From Tubiluchus corallicola (lineage: Eukaryota; Priapulida; Priapulimorpha; Priapulimorphida; Tubiluchidae): a stretch of 64,000 bases of DNA. The DNA is taken from NCBI GenBank assembly GCA_030141605.1, contig JAQGDQ010000174.1, positions 248,001 to 312,000 on the forward strand, written 5' to 3'. The notes beneath the pieces are model-generated. The model saw nothing but the letters and a program-made list of their open reading frames with translations. It did not search any database and was not told where the DNA came from. Shown here one piece after another: positions 48,701 to 62,300 of the stretch. The number at the start of each line of letters is the position of its first letter. Position 1 is the stretch's first letter. The translations under genes and the position numbers were made by a program.

Positions 48701-51700
48701 AAAGCTGAAATCGATGCATTTCAAAGGCGAAATTACAGAAACATTTTGGGTATTAGATGGCCAAAGAAAATTTCAAACAAAGATCTATATGAAAAAATAA
48801 AGGAAGACCCTTGGACAAGAAAAATAAAAAGACGCCGTTTAAGATGGACTGGGCATATGCTTAGACTACCTGATGATGTTCCAGTGAAGATAGCTCTTCA
48901 ACAAGCCATAGAACCAGCTAAAAAACCTGCAGGAGGACAAATGTTAACATACTTAGATTTTGCACAGAAAGATTTAAACACTTCAGCATTGATTCTTAGA
49001 AATAAATCCACTTGGGGCATTGTAGCGTGTAGGGAGTCCTGGCATAGAGAGGTGAGCAGAATCATGTCCCTGGACGAGTGATTCATTGAAGAAGAAAGAA
49101 AAGAAGAAGAAAAGAAGTCATGCAAAATAGGAAGTAAAACAGCCTTAAATTCAACACAAAAATGCCTGGAGGCAATTATAAAGCATAGATCTGCTGGCTA
49201 AACATTCAAAGTCATTTGGAGAAATCAAAAAGCAAAGAACTAAAAAATTCACAATATAAATTTGGACAATTTCCTTTAGTAATCAGGCTCTGATTTTAAC
49301 GGCAACCTACGTTTGTAATTTGAACTTTTTCACAGATGAAAGCTATTAGTAGCTGCAAAACGCAACACTTGAAACAGTCCTTATAGCCTTAATCTTGGCT
49401 AGGGAGTGGAGTAATGTGGGCGAATACGAGCAACAAGCAAAACTACTTGATGCTCACAAGGAAACGCAAGAGCCTGGGATCCCTGGAAAACTAGATTCCT
49501 GTAAATTTCTGGAATTATCAATTTTGTAACCATATGAAGCCTAATTTGAATCCGAATGCCTCCAGTGTGTTATTATCATGCATCACCAAGCTGACGGGGT
49601 CATTCTCTGTAGTCATCAAGCTGAAATTCGAAGAAAAACAAAACACGCAGTAAATTTTCTTAAACATTTTATTTTGAAAATTGTAACTCTTATCTTTTAG
49701 ACGGCTTGGGATTTTGATTATGGTTGTCATACGCGCATTATGCTTTAGTAGTTGTACATGAAGTTTCTGCTTAATACTCGTGTATGAAAGTGCAGGAATC
49801 AGAGCCTCTTTTAACATGTTGGGTGGGTACCAAGTTTGGGTACACAGTGGCGGAATCTTGGTACCCAGTGATGCCTAAATCTGATCGCTAGGTGCCGAGA
49901 TACATTGTTTCCACGAAAAATAAATTTTGCGCCTTTCATTGGCATGTACAACTAGTGATACTGGCCTGGCCTTGTAGGAAACGCAAGGAGTTTATGTTTG
50001 CTCCAGCGTTGACGAACTGTAGGTTCCTAGTGGTTTGCTGGTCTGACGTCTAGTGTGATGAACGTGGGCGGTACATGAATGGCTAGCGACATGCACAATC
50101 GGTACACGTAATGTGAGGACTCATTAGATGACCATAGCGCTCAGAATAGGCCAGAAATAGCCGTTTCTGAAGGAAAAATTAAAAAATTTTCCGAACCTCT
50201 CGTCAAACTGAGGGGAAAGAACCCCCCAGAACCCCTCCGTGATATCCAGTAATCGTCGCTTAAAAGAGGCTCTGGCAGGAATAATACAGATTATTTATTG
50301 TGCTTTTTGTTAGGTTACTGCATATACAAATGTATGTTCTTTTTCTAGTACAGAGGTAATAAAAAATAAACACGCGCAAAAATTAATTAACCAAATGATA
50401 GAAGAATTATAGTGTTACTGATCTGTTAATTGTCAAACGCACTACGCAGGATGATGAGGAGAAGTGATAACTGGTTTCAAACTACATGTATATTATATAT
50501 AAAATTTCCAATTTGCTGCGCGTAAGAAAGTTTACAGAACAAAAATAATATAGTTTATCATTAACAAAGTAATCGAGTTCTGTGGCGTCATTTATAATAC
50601 CCCTCAGTTCATCACGGCTAAAACTTATGGTTCATGACTGCATATTTAGTTTTTTCATCCTTCCAAATGCATGCCTTGTGTAGAGCTCTGCATTAATTCT
50701 ATATTCAACTATATTAGGTTGAACTTTATATTGAATCATGGTATTAGTATAATAACAGGCATGTAACTATTCATTGCGAATTTCGAATTTTCAATCGTTT
50801 ATGCTTGCCTGTTGGCCGATGTAAACGGAGGGTTCAAACCGAGCTGCATGATTTTCTCGTTCTAACGAGGCAGACGTTTGCAAGTAATTTTAAAGAATTA
50901 CAGAGAAAAGTTCGTTCCCTATACTTTTTCAATTTTCTCTAATCAGTGAGTTGAAATATTTCGCAAAAATTATACAACTTGAGTAGTCAGCCTCTATTAT
51001 TTAATAAATAGCCTACACTAAAGGTATATTCATTAACTACGAGAAGTAGCTGAATCAGTAACGTTTGATGGCGCTCATGGCATTTACTGTGTTGCTCGAT
51101 CCAACTTGGATGTTGTTATTATTAACATTATTTATTTCCAACACGCGCATAAACACTTTAATTAAAAGTAAAAAAGATAACGACGAAATAAATAATTAAT
51201 AAAGTGCAACTGTCCTTCCCACGAACCTGCTACTTCATTGCTACTAGTGCAACACTGGGCTTTACAACAAAAACTGCCAATGACGAAACAAAGTCAGCAA
51301 CGGTTTGCACAGAAAAGTGAAAAGTAAACTCATTTTCTACAGGCTAATTAGGGTTAATTACAGCTTAATTATATGAGGCTGTAATACTCACGCTTTATTT
51401 GATCAATTGGTGGCAGGTTAAAATAAGTCAGCGCAATACATGGCAAAGCTGTGCACAGCTCGATAATATTGATCCATAAGAAACCTGTTAACAAGCTAAC
51501 CTAGATTCAGCAGTAAATCTGCATCAGCGGTCATAGCCGTATTAATTAGCGTTCAATATCAAAGGATTTTCCTAATAAGGCTCAAGTTCACTATAACTCT
51601 CACTTGGAGTGTTTATTACTTCAAAATATCCATATTCGTCATTTGATATTGACTGCAGACATTTTAGAAATGATATTGTCTGAATAGAATAGTAAGCTTA

Positions 51701-54700
51701 TTCCCTGATCGCCCTGCAGCCTATACAATCTCTGTAAAATCTATATTTTTTCAAGTCTTAGTGTCGTATTATGCAATTTACGGAAATCAATATTATTATA
51801 ATTGTGACTGGCTATTGTTGATTGAATTTGTTGTTTATGTTAAGCACAGCAATCGTTTAAAGAATTCAATGGTTAGAGACAGGCAGCTACACTTATGTAA
51901 CATTTGTATCACTTCTAATAATCTGTTTCTTGCTCAGTCGCTAGTTGGGCGAATAAACATCTGAAACAAAAGCCTGTTTTATACACTAGAAGAAAATTCT
52001 GAAAAGGTGCTTTTATAAAGTTCTGGGGCATTTCTGTCTAACAGTGGGCAAAGTAGCCGGTCTTAACAATTTGACTACGGTGAATAAGTAAAAAAAACTG
52101 TTTCCAACTTGAAAAATTAACGAAAATGGTCAAAAATCCAAAAAAACAAAATGACTACCATGTTTATGCACAAACTATTAAAACTCAAAGAAACTCTCAG
52201 AAAACTACTATTGATTTCCCAAGAAATCCGTTTCTGTTACTTTCATTATTTCCAAAATAGCCGCCGTTTCAAAAACGAAAGTGTGCCGATCATGCAATTA
52301 GATTAGCTGCTTCACATAAAGATTTATTATAAAGCAAAAAGCAAATTATTTTTATCGATTCGATTATTGATTCAACTATTTTTCGAGATTCAATATGATA
52401 CTAGGCATTGATAAACTGCATGGTCACAATTTAGTTTTATCAATACCCAGTATTATGCTGAATTTAAAAAAATGTGTCAGACGCCAAAAATCCGCAAAAA
52501 CAGACGTAAGCAGACCGGTAAAATGGAAATCAAAAATGCAGAAGATGCAAAATAAAATAAACAAGGAGAAAGGAAAACCAGGGTGATGATAAGAATAACG
52601 AAATGACAAGGAAAAGATGAGAATGTGATGATGACGAAAATGAAGATTAGATTCACATGAGAACTTAAAAGAGAAACAGCTCAATCAGCCGAGTGACTGC
52701 AAAAATCAGTATGGAGTCATACCAGGAACTTAGTACTTCTTTTACTCTTCTTAACGGTTTAATATTGCTTCTTCTTCATTCTTGTAAGACATGTGAATAA
52801 TTTTGCCTAAAAGCTATGAAACTGCACAGTGCTTGAGAACCCATCAGTGTGATGACTTCTGTAATAACTATAAGTAATTTTATCCATGTTAGAACAGGTA
52901 ATGCTATCTATGTTATCCATGACCTTTATAAGAAAATCCTTACAGGGTTTCTCTTTCCAGAAAATTCGTCTAGTCTATTACTAAACGTATACTTGTTAAC
53001 CAGTAGAACAGAAGGGGGCGAGAAAAAACTAAGCCTAACTTACTAACAGTTTAAATCGTAACATCTTCAACTTCAACAGCTTTGCCTCGGTTGTCTTTAA
53101 GACAACAGCATATTAAGTTCTTCATCCTGTTTCTTGCAGGGATTAAAGCGTTATTCCAGAAGATATGAGAGAAAACTACGTCATTATGATGTTGCAATGA
53201 TGAAAAAACTGATAATAACTGATACTAATAATGATTGTACTCCAAAACCAATACAAAGGTAGCCTTAACCAGAACATGTAATTGCAAATTAATGTTATGG
53301 TGGTTACAAGTAGTACATTTTGTTTTAACTCACTTAGTTTTGCTTTTCCAAGTGCAATGTCAATGTGAACCATCATTCTATAATTCACAATAATGTTTAT
53401 AATTCACTCGCAGTCATACCTACCTATTATATTTCTCAAACTACAAGCCGTAAGCAGCGCAGTTAAACAGTAACCATGCTGACGATTCAACTTTAAATTC
53501 ATGGCCTTTTGGCACCAACAAATGGCAAACCGCCAAAATAAATACTGCACTTCCTTTTAGTATGTATGCCTTTTACATGGGCTCATATTTGGCGTTTTGT
53601 TCTACCCATAAAAATTTTTAGGTCATTAAATCCAAATCGAAATCAGATAATAGTCATAACAAGTGCAGAAATATTAGGAACGCCAAGCGGGCTAGCAGTT
53701 CAACTTTCTCTGTCATTCCTGAGTACATAAACAATGTTTTTTCCCCGAGCCGCAATGCCAAGCAAGTGCAAAAATAGATCATCCTGCTGATTTCCGCACG
53801 TGTCTCGCGTTACTTAGCCCTTTGGGGGGTTATGTCTGTGTACAGGAAGCCTGCGTTATAAAAACTTTGCCAGTTATGAAACATCGTCATAACATGTTAT
53901 CATTAGGAAGTATACGCAACAAGGAGTTTATTGAAAATGGCAGTTTAATGTATGTTTTGTCTCATGCATTGTTCGTGTGCAATTTTGTTATACTGTCTTT
54001 CAATCATAACTTGGAGTGGGTAACGGGCCATGGTTTCTTGGTCCACTTAGGTCACTATTTCCAGATGGGTCACATAAATGTTGCTCTATACTGCTGAGCC
54101 AAGTAACCATGTAGGACAAAAAGTATCCGTATTTTGATGTTTTGTTTTATTTTTTCAAAAAATTCAAATTTACCTATTTTAGCCTTTATGTTTTTTTCAC
54201 TGGTGAATATATATAAAGCCTCAACTTCAGCAGATGGACCACCGTAAACAAAATTAAAACTGAACAGGTGCAGTGGTACTTACTTCGTACAGAGTATGAT
54301 TGGTCATAAGAGGCGAAAGTTTCACATGGGGGGCATAAGAAATTTTCCCTGAAAATATTTCAAATTGCCCTAGTTTGAGTGATTTTCATATGTGCAAACA
54401 ACGTGCTACATAAAATGTAGGTTATATAGACTGACAAAAGTGTCTAAAAACAAAGTATTTACTCCTATAGGACTATAATGCTTATGGTTATTTGTATTTA
54501 TACGTATTTTTTTCAATATAACATTTACAGAGTGTCAGAAACGACAGCCCGCTAGTCACAAAAGCAATCAGAAGTAGACGTAATCTTGTTTTTAATATTT
54601 AGACATTATAATATTTCATTATAATCAGTTTCCGTAATGTATTTTTAAAGTTTTTAAAGTTTTATAGACATGCAAACAGTCTATAACCTTGTCAGTACAT

Positions 54701-57700
54701 GATCGACATGTATTTAAAATGTGTATAAAGGACTTATGAGGCTTGAAATTAAATTTGATAGCAGGCACTATTATTTTTAAAAGTGTAAAAACAATTCGTC
54801 GTACAAGAAACACTTTAACTGCAGCCAGTAAAAAAAGAGGTAATGCAATACGTAAGCAATTTTTTAATTATGAAATCTTAAATTTTCAAATTTTAAACGC
54901 AATTATTTGCCCGAAAATAACCAGTTTTTGCCCTGAAAATGTTCAATTCATGATCCCTGGGAGGGCAACTGCCTCCCCCCCCCCACCGACCACCGTCTCA
55001 AACGCTTATGTATAGGAGTCATTTATAGTTCATTCTAGGTGTGAGTCGTATTGTCAGCACATGTATACGACAACGGGTTACCTAAATAACCCGATTTTAA
55101 TATTCCTTTCAAATGTGTCTAGTACTTTAAATCTAAAATTAAACGGGTTAATCTTTATATATTATATCATATAAATGAGAGATCTAAACTCATGTTCATC
55201 CAAGTGAACTTTTATACGTACAAGCCAACGGTTGTGCCTAGAGTTCCAGTTCTCATGTGGTAAAACTTAGACGAGACGAGCAAGACTTAGAAAGTAGGCT
55301 TGATATGCAATAAAACGCAGACAAACTTAGCGGCTGATTAGTTTATGTTTTTAAACTCACGTTGAAAAGAGTGTTACTTTCTTTCTCTATTTTTCTTTTA
55401 TAGCGCGTGGTAAATTACGGTAAAATTACAAATTAATATCAGATGAAAGAGTTTTAGAATTACCGATACATGTATAAAAATATAATTTTAAGATTAAAGG
55501 TGATACTACACCAATTCAGATTTTTATCCACAAATAAATTTCCTACATACTTTTCCAGTGAGTTCTCGATTGGCTATAATAAATGAAAATGTAATCAATT
55601 ATAATGTATGCAGCATAATTGATTATGAAAGCTAATACAGTAATGATGTAATCGATCACATCAGAGTTACACTGACAAGAATCAATAATTAGAGTAAAAT
55701 ATTATTTATAGCTATAACGTGGTAGCTTTCGCTTCTTCCTTTTAAAGCCCTTAAGATATGAGCTGCTACATGCACACCTTTTCAATAGCCCAAAAATTGC
55801 CTGCGAATCGCTTACAAAAATATCACATGATGTTGCTAATGGTAATCCCACGCAAAGAACAAAATTAGTCGGAATACTTGAAATAAGAATGTAGATAGCT
55901 CGCAGACAATCTACAGATACAAGAGAAAGGTCAGAACACCAATCGCCTTTATAAGTCTTATTGAAGTTTCGTTAGAAATACTAAAACTAAAGCCATTGGC
56001 ATAACACATCTCCAGAGAGCAGTTTTCATCTTCTTTACCTAAAAAGATTTTTCCAAATGTCAAGCCAAAATGGGTTTTAAAGAAAAATGCTTGCAAAGAA
56101 AGGCGCGACAAACGCTTGGCGAATTACAGTGTTTGAAAACTAAATGGGCAAACCGTGTAAATGACGTGAATACTGACACGTACGAGTTCTTTGACCACTG
56201 TAAAACGCACATTAAAAATAGATTTGCTTCAAATTATTGATGCCAAGAATTTTGCAATTATAAAAACAATACCATTTGATGACGATTTTGAATTTATTCT
56301 GCCTTGTAGCTGTATATATATTCTACCTCTGCTAGGATACATATAGGTTGCGAAATAGTAAGTTTTAATAGAAGAAAAATAAAGAAATCAACGAGAATCC
56401 AAAGAAACCAATTAATTTAAAGAATTAAGAAGCCTAATTCTCATAAAAGAAGTACTCTTAAGAAAACATGTTTTAATTTTAAAAAACATTTCTTACGATT
56501 AGCCTTTATTTCACATTGCAGCGTTGAGGCTTTGCCGAAAACTTCAAGCCATTTATTATTTTCAGGTAATGGAAACTAAGGAAAATCAAGATGTGTAGTT
56601 AGGCAACGTTAAGCCTTACTAATAAATAGATGGGTGGCCGCCAAGAAAAGTTGTTCAGGAAGTCATTAAACATCCCTATTAAATTCGCTGAAAGGTTAGT
56701 GTGCATGCCAACATTACTAAGACGCCTTTGCCTACTTGCTGTTTTCCAGAAGAATTTTGACAATGTGGCGGGTATGTAGTCTAGCCACAGATAGCAACAT
56801 TAGTAGCTCTGCGTTAAGTGCTGGATAACAACAGTGTGATGAACTGCACGTATGCAAAAACGTATTCTAACATGCGGCTATAACTCATCATGAGATGATT
56901 TTAATTGTTGAAGCTATTATGTCGACGCATTGGCTGTTTGTACGCATTTTTATCATGGTTTCTAAAACAAAAACGAAGAACTGTAACCAAACCGTTTCTG
57001 CGTTCTTGCAATTGTTCTGAATTCCATTTTAAAGCTTAGTTCAATCCAGATACTAGAAGCAATGACGAAACCGTTATTACTGTTGCTTTTCTAGAAATAT
57101 GTCCAGTCTCAAACAAACGGAATTAAATTAATATAATAATTCATTTTTATACATATATAAGGCATTACCAATATAATTTTTTTAAATTGTTCGGTTTTTC
57201 TTTTCCCCACTTGCTAAGCTTCTTTGGAAAAAAATTACTAGCTTTAGCAGCCATAATTGAAAATGCTACATAAACAAAGATTTTTGACGGAACATTGGAT
57301 CTAATAATAAAAAGAATTATGTTTTAAATCACTAATATTCACTAAACAAACATAATTCTTTTTATTATAACATCACGATTCTATCTATAATCTTTGTTTT
57401 AGTAATATTTATTCGACAAATATTGTAATATTAAAATGTAAGTACCAGTTTTAGAACGTATTAGGCCTAAAACTTTGTCAACAAGAATATCTTAATAAAA
57501 ATTGTCAGCAATCTTTTTCATATCTGGTTAACATTTGGCAAACTTCAAGACGTCCTTGTTGAAGGTACAGGTTAGTGCCAGTTATAGGCTACACAGAATC
57601 AGACACAGGATACACGGACCACATACAACCGTGATATTGACTCTTTAAACTACGAAAAGGCAGCCTATGATCTAACGTTCGACATTTTTATAACAATTGA

Positions 57701-58151
57701 ACATTGTAAATGTACAAAAGAGTTCAATTTACATTTCAAGTACACCAGCTTGTCTATAGAATGCACGGCTGCTAAATTGCTTTCTGTACAATGGACAACA
57801 TTTTGACCAATGACGCGCTTACAGCTAAAATTGTTTACCATAGCCTGGTATCATAGACCAATGGGAAGCGATATTTCAGCATTGTATAAATATCATATCA
57901 ACAAAGCTTTGAGTCATCACACCATCGTTAAAAAGAATCATGCAAAAAAGTCTTGTGTCACTGTTACACTGTTGAATTATATCCTGCAATTTAACCAAGC
58001 AGAAGTGTAGAATTTTTTCCTAATATTAGACAATTTTTCTTACCCTAGCTTTGTCTAATTGAGCAAGCGCTTGTCTTTCTCCTTCTCTTTGGACATGGTC
58101 ATCGCGCATGGATATTTCAGACGTGTGACTGTAGCTGGAATCGGCGGAACC
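39033..58151 (-). CDS. CACNB: voltage-gated calcium channel beta subunit (5' end missing)
   Basis: Ten in-phase minus-strand exons: 58151-58044, 47626-47504, 46599-46466, 45869-45772, 43947-43853, 43400-43261, 42207-42095, 41489-41338, 40717-40622, 39728-39033 (584 aa; the first exon or exons are not found). It is a cytoplasmic MAGUK-like subunit that binds the alpha-interaction domain of CaV1/CaV2 channels, promotes surface expression and tunes gating. It opens with GSADSSYS and [12 protein letters not shown]. The SH3 domain follows ([44 protein letters not shown]), then a Ser/Pro-rich HOOK over two exons ending KKGFFKK. The guanylate kinase-like domain has [77 protein letters not shown] and [21 protein letters not shown]. 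The tail is Arg/Pro/Asp-rich and lineage-specific. The donor after FFKK is weak (GTTTAT) but is fixed by phase and homology. Confidence 0.95.
41638..41765. repeat. ATC/TCG trinucleotide tract
   Basis: Runs of ATC switching to CGTCGTCG and CGATGTCGTC in a CACNB intron. It produces spurious Ser-, His- or Met-rich frames. Confidence 0.9.
42240..42870. repeat. possible retroelement tail
   Basis: AT-rich intron sequence ending in ataagataagataagac then aaaacatttatttcacg, a pattern typical of 3' tails of invertebrate LINE/SINE copies. No coding frame remains, so the class is unknown. Confidence 0.25.
43955..44585 (-). repeat. dispersed repeat family A, copy 3
   Basis: Inverted copy of 14805-15355. 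The minus strand shows tggtataaaatttcaagacg-type, gctgtataaaacatgtaaa, ttctagttacataagtcttt, gaaatgctaagta and cttgtcctttaag blocks. It lies in a CACNB intron directly upstream of the exon at 43947. Confidence 0.55.
45530..45653. repeat. left arm of a 120-bp inverted repeat
   Basis: Almost exactly the reverse complement of 46954-47077 (only one or two substitutions seen, plus a few bases at the end). Pyrimidine-rich: cttctgtgtttggttccctc followed by gctttttgcttcc. The arms lie in the introns on either side of two CACNB exons. Confidence 0.85.
45688..45757. repeat. (CA)n microsatellite behind a splice donor
   Basis: About 35 CA units with one CCC interruption. In the CACNB transcript it is a (UG)n tract beginning about 14 nt after the donor of the exon 45869-45772. 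Confidence 0.95.
46954..47077. repeat. right arm of a 120-bp inverted repeat
   Basis: Partner of 45530-45653, purine-rich on the plus strand (aagcaaaaagcgaagggaac). It ends about 30 bp before the hAT-like fragment at 47108. Confidence 0.85.
47108..47245 (-). mobile_element. hAT-like MITE fragment
   Basis: Begins with the same CAGGGCCTATTTC end as the element at 22429-22680, here followed by agcctaag and a G-rich block. The inner part (gaaaatttttgaactg, gagaagcattttcgaa) matches that element in reverse. The far end is missing, so it is truncated. Lies in a CACNB intron. Confidence 0.75.
48478..49081 (+). pseudogene. LINE reverse transcriptase C-terminal fragment
   Basis: A decayed non-LTR retrotransposon piece in the long CACNB intron, opposite to that gene. 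The first frame (48478 to about 48606) reads [18 protein letters not shown] frameshift near 48606 moves to the frame reading [52 protein letters not shown] and [12 protein letters not shown], ending with TGA at 49081. These are the post-catalytic thumb and C-terminal motifs of LINE polymerases; the catalytic part is absent, as in 5'-truncated copies. A GAA-rich stretch follows the stop. Confidence 0.85.
49100..52490. other. CACNB intron 1, no gene seen
   Basis: AT-rich intron sequence with only short chance frames. No splice-bounded conserved exon was recognised on either strand. Confidence 0.35.
52495..52815. repeat. dispersed repeat family C, copy 2
   Basis: Same orientation as 1455-1800. 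Shares gatgatgacgaaaatgaaga, tagattcacatgagaa, cagccgagtgactgcaaaaa and ttcttcttcattcttgtaa. Confidence 0.5.
52816..58043. other. CACNB intron 1, distal part, no gene seen
   Basis: AT-rich, with short poly-C (about 54976) and an inverted pair of short blocks at about 57300-57365 (aaaaagaattatgttt / aaacataattcttttt) that can form a hairpin. No exon is supported. Confidence 0.35.
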
Positions 58152-59350
58152 CTGCAAAAATGGCATTTCTTTAATAAAAAGCAACGGTAATTTAAAACGA
58201 ATAATTTTATTTATTTTCTTTTGTTAATTGTGATACTGAGTATCATTTCATCGGTAAGCAACCTTATATTTTATTGACTGTAGTTATCATTGTATTTTGG
58301 GATTAGGCCTAAGCAGAAAAACCTGACCATTACATAGTCAAAGCAAATCATCACAGTTATTTGTTATCACATATTTAACACTGTAATATGCAGGAAATCA
58401 GTTAAACAATTTGTGTGTAGGCCTACTTTTGAGGAAAAATCTTTTATTTGATAGAACCGAAACTGAAAGGCCTTATTAATGTAAAAAATTAAAAAAAAAA
58501 CAAAATTCGACATTGCATTAATTTGCTTATCACTTTATCGCATAGCATACACTCCAATGCTCTCACATTTAGGCTGTAATGCAATTTCTTTGATACAAAA
58601 TTTTCAATGTTTGAAATATACACGTAAGAAAATTGGGCAGATGAATCACACTTGTCCGTGGCAGAATAATTTGCTTGATTCCCCTGAAAATATTCTCCAT
58701 TGCACGAGCTTAATCATTGCTCGGCGATGTGTTATAGCTAAACGTACAGCGTTGCATGGTAATAGTCATTACTCTATGCATTCACAAACATAATTTACAA
58801 CGATCAAAATTCTATGGCATAATGATTATCATTCGTAATTCCCACCTGTTTGAGCAACGGTTTATCCATACGGGTGCGTACATTATGCTGTTGGTAGCTC
58901 ATTTAGACTATGTACATTGAGCGGATGCTAATTCTACAGAATCACTTTTTTTGTTGAACGTTGGCAGACATTATGCAACACGAATTGTGGCTTTAAAAGC
59001 TACGGCGCTTATTTCTAATCATTGTATCCTCGCTCTTGCCAATGACATCAAAGCCAAACCGTGAAAGCTCACATCGATAATAACTTTAAGATGAAATTTT
59101 CAGATGTTTAACATGGTCCAGTTGTTAACGGTACAGGAAATTAATCCCTGCCGCTTTGCTTCATCACACTATGCGATTAAGGAACTTGTCATACAGTAGT
59201 ACATCATGTAGATTTCGCTGAACTCATTCGCAAGTATTGCGGTGCTGTCTGTTTGACAAGAACTGCATCTAAGTGTTTTCTTTGTGACTTTGTGAGTTAC
59301 TTCATTGAATTCAGAAATTATATAGACGAAATCACATAGCGCTTCTGAGA
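58152..59350. other. region upstream of the first recognised CACNB exon
   Basis: CACNB must have at least one further 5' exon that ends in phase 0. I could not recognise it here. The region also holds the likely promoter of the plus-strand gene starting at 59351. Confidence 0.3.
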
Positions 59351-62300
59351 ATGAACGACCTCAACGCTTTGAAGCAACTGCTAATACACAAAACACAGGT
59401 GATAAAAATTCCTAAAATGGCTATTGCAAGAGAAAGGTTGAGCGATTGCCTGAGCAGCCCGTTTAGCTCCTCTTCGTCACACTGTCATGCTAAACTTTCA
59501 AACACTTGCTGTTTATATTAGTGACCTAAAATCAGCTCAGTGCAGCTGTTTCAAATATTCATTTTGTTGCAACTTCTTTCTCGACATATTTTCTCGCTAA
59601 CTTCCTAGAGCAACTGATACAAGTTAGCAGCATCCAAAAATCATCGCCTAATCATCTTCCTCGCGGAAAAGTTTCTGAACGAAAAAACGCCAAATTGCTA
59701 CCCTAATCTTTACCGAGATCGCATGACTAGCTTTTTCTAGCCCCTCCCGCAAAATGTTTGCAATTATAACTCCCTTAAATGTTCTTTCCGTTGCTTATTG
59801 GTAGCTGATGAAAAAGGCTTAACAGTGTGACCAATTATATTCCTATACAGTTTCTTGAATTCTGCAAATTGCTTAAAATTTTCATATAAAACAACCCAGG
59901 GTAAAAGTCACAGTCTTGCTATCACACACCTACTAAGGCTAGCTCTGCTGTGAGTTTCTGGGCCTAGAGAGAAATAGGCACTTAGGCTAGCTCTGCTGTG
60001 AGTTTCTGGGCCTAGAGAGAAATAGGCGTAGTTTGTTTTTTGTTGTTGTTTATTTGCTTGTTTTGTTCACGTCATTTTTGTCGCCATTGTCATTGCTGTA
60101 GATAATGGCGATGCAAGTAAAACATAACTGTGATACAATAAATGATAATAACGATGATAGCGATGGCGATGGCGATGGCGATGACTACGACAAAGGTATT
60201 TTTGCGACGACAATAATGATGATGACGAAGATAATGATGCGATTATTGTTTAAAATATCTGATACGATCATATCCCACGTATCCCGCAAAATATTTTGTG
60301 TCGTCTTACTAGTCATCGATTGTTTTCGTTAGAAACTTAAAGCATATTAGAACAAAGCTATACTACACCCAAAGTTTGTAGATTTTTTTTAAACAACCAA
60401 CTTTATATAATTTTCCCATTTTGCCAATTCATCTAAAAAGTGTGCAACAAAGCCTTTGCCTATTTCTTTGTGTAAGAGATTGTATTCATAGGATTTGATT
60501 ATTATTATTATTTGCTTCTCTTTAGTAATTAAGTCATAAACCATGTAGCAGAAATAAGTTTATAATTTAGTACTTATAATATTTATAACATAATATAATG
60601 TAATGCAATGCAATGCAATGCAACGCAATGCAATGCAATGCAATGCAGTGCAATGCAATGCAATGCAATGCAATGCAATGCAATACAATACAATACAATA
60701 CAATACAATACAATACAATACAATACAATACAATACAATACAATACAATACAATACAATACAATACAATACAATACAATACAATACAATACAATACAATA
60801 CAATACAATACAACACACACAACACAACACAATACACTGCAATTCAATGCAATGCAATGCAATGCAATGCAATGCAATACAATACAATGCAATACAATAC
60901 AATACAATACAATACAATACAATACAATACAATACAATACAATACAATACAATACAATACAATACAATACAATACAATACAATACAACACAACACAACAC
61001 AACACAACACAACACAATATAATATAACGAATGAAATTTCATGTACTTCTGAGTATTTTTTGAGGTTTTAGCAAGTCTATGCAGCACAGCGAAAAACCCT
61101 GCGAAGTCAAAACTTAACGTTGAGTTTATGCAACAGTCCCTCCGCGCAGTAAAACTTAGAGAAGCCAACGAAGGCGCCTATACGGTTTTATAATTCGCTC
61201 AATTTTGCTGGTCTGCGAATGGGGGATTACAAGCAAATTAAACAAGAACAGTGAAAGACGTGTTGAATCGGCTGTCAGTCACACGTCCAATGGCTTCTCG
61301 GTGTTAAACAACACTGAAATAAAGAGGAAATTTAATATTTAAATGGAGCGTAATGGCTTCAGGCACGAGCAAGGAAAATATTTTTTTGTTGTGGATTTTC
61401 CATTTTGTAAGCAGTACCTTGACACATTGCAAAAAATCTTTATACATGGATTTTGTCAAGAAATGATATATTTCAGCAACAGCAAAATAAACAAACAAAC
61501 AGTGTGAAAAACACGGACTACGCCTATTTCACCTTAGCCCCCCCCCCCCCCAATATATAGATTTTGACTTACAAAGCAGATATAATTAACTTGCCTGATC
61601 ACACGGTCTTTTAATAATGGTGATTTTTCCTAACTTCCTAGTAACATAATCCGTTTTTTCTTATTCTTGTTAGAAACAAAAATCCAAAATCGACAAAATT
61701 CCCAAGGAAGTAAATCGTGACGCCGAATTAGTGGCCGCCAGAGCTTCAAATGATGTTAATATCAGGTATTAAAATGCTCTAGTTTTTCACACAAGTGAAA
61801 GATAATTTTTTCTGCATTGTGATTTTTTTCGCTGATGCAAACAATTGGTTATTTACTACGTTTAATAAGTGACATCCTTCACAAACACTACTTATGATGG
61901 AGGCAAAACCTCTACACGTTCTTGAGCAAAAGTGAGTCCTAGACTGAAGGTTGTGGTTTGCCTGTTATTTTTAGCACAAACAGTTAATACTCGTTGACCA
62001 AGGCTTGCGGTGAAGTTATTTTAGTGTTTCTCAGTTCTCTCGGAGTCTATATTGTTTCTGAACTGCCAGAAAGTAAATCTTAGTGAGTGAAACACGAAAA
62101 ACTAATTCTGTTCTTGCATGCAAAGTAATCAATAGCTACGGGCAAAGAAATATGGGTATATTTTGACATTTTTTACCCAGTTTAACACTCTGAAGGCTGG
62201 TAGCCAGCAATTAGCAGTATGGTCTGTTTAAAGTAAATGATTATGCATCAAAATCCCTGATAATGATTAAGGATAATAGCCCGAGATAAGGCACTAAACG

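Noticed and set aside
50790-50870. Possible tRNA from a B-box-like ggttcaaacc
   Set aside because: No A box at the right distance and no cloverleaf stems could be formed.
59690-59720. Candidate CACNB first exon (ATGCGATCTCG|GTAAAG, minus strand)
   Set aside because: It ends in the wrong phase for the exon at 58151 and encodes only three residues.
60560-61168. Long open frames of 140-200 codons on both strands
   Set aside because: They are translations of the CAATN pentamer array; every frame is open because the unit lacks stop codons.
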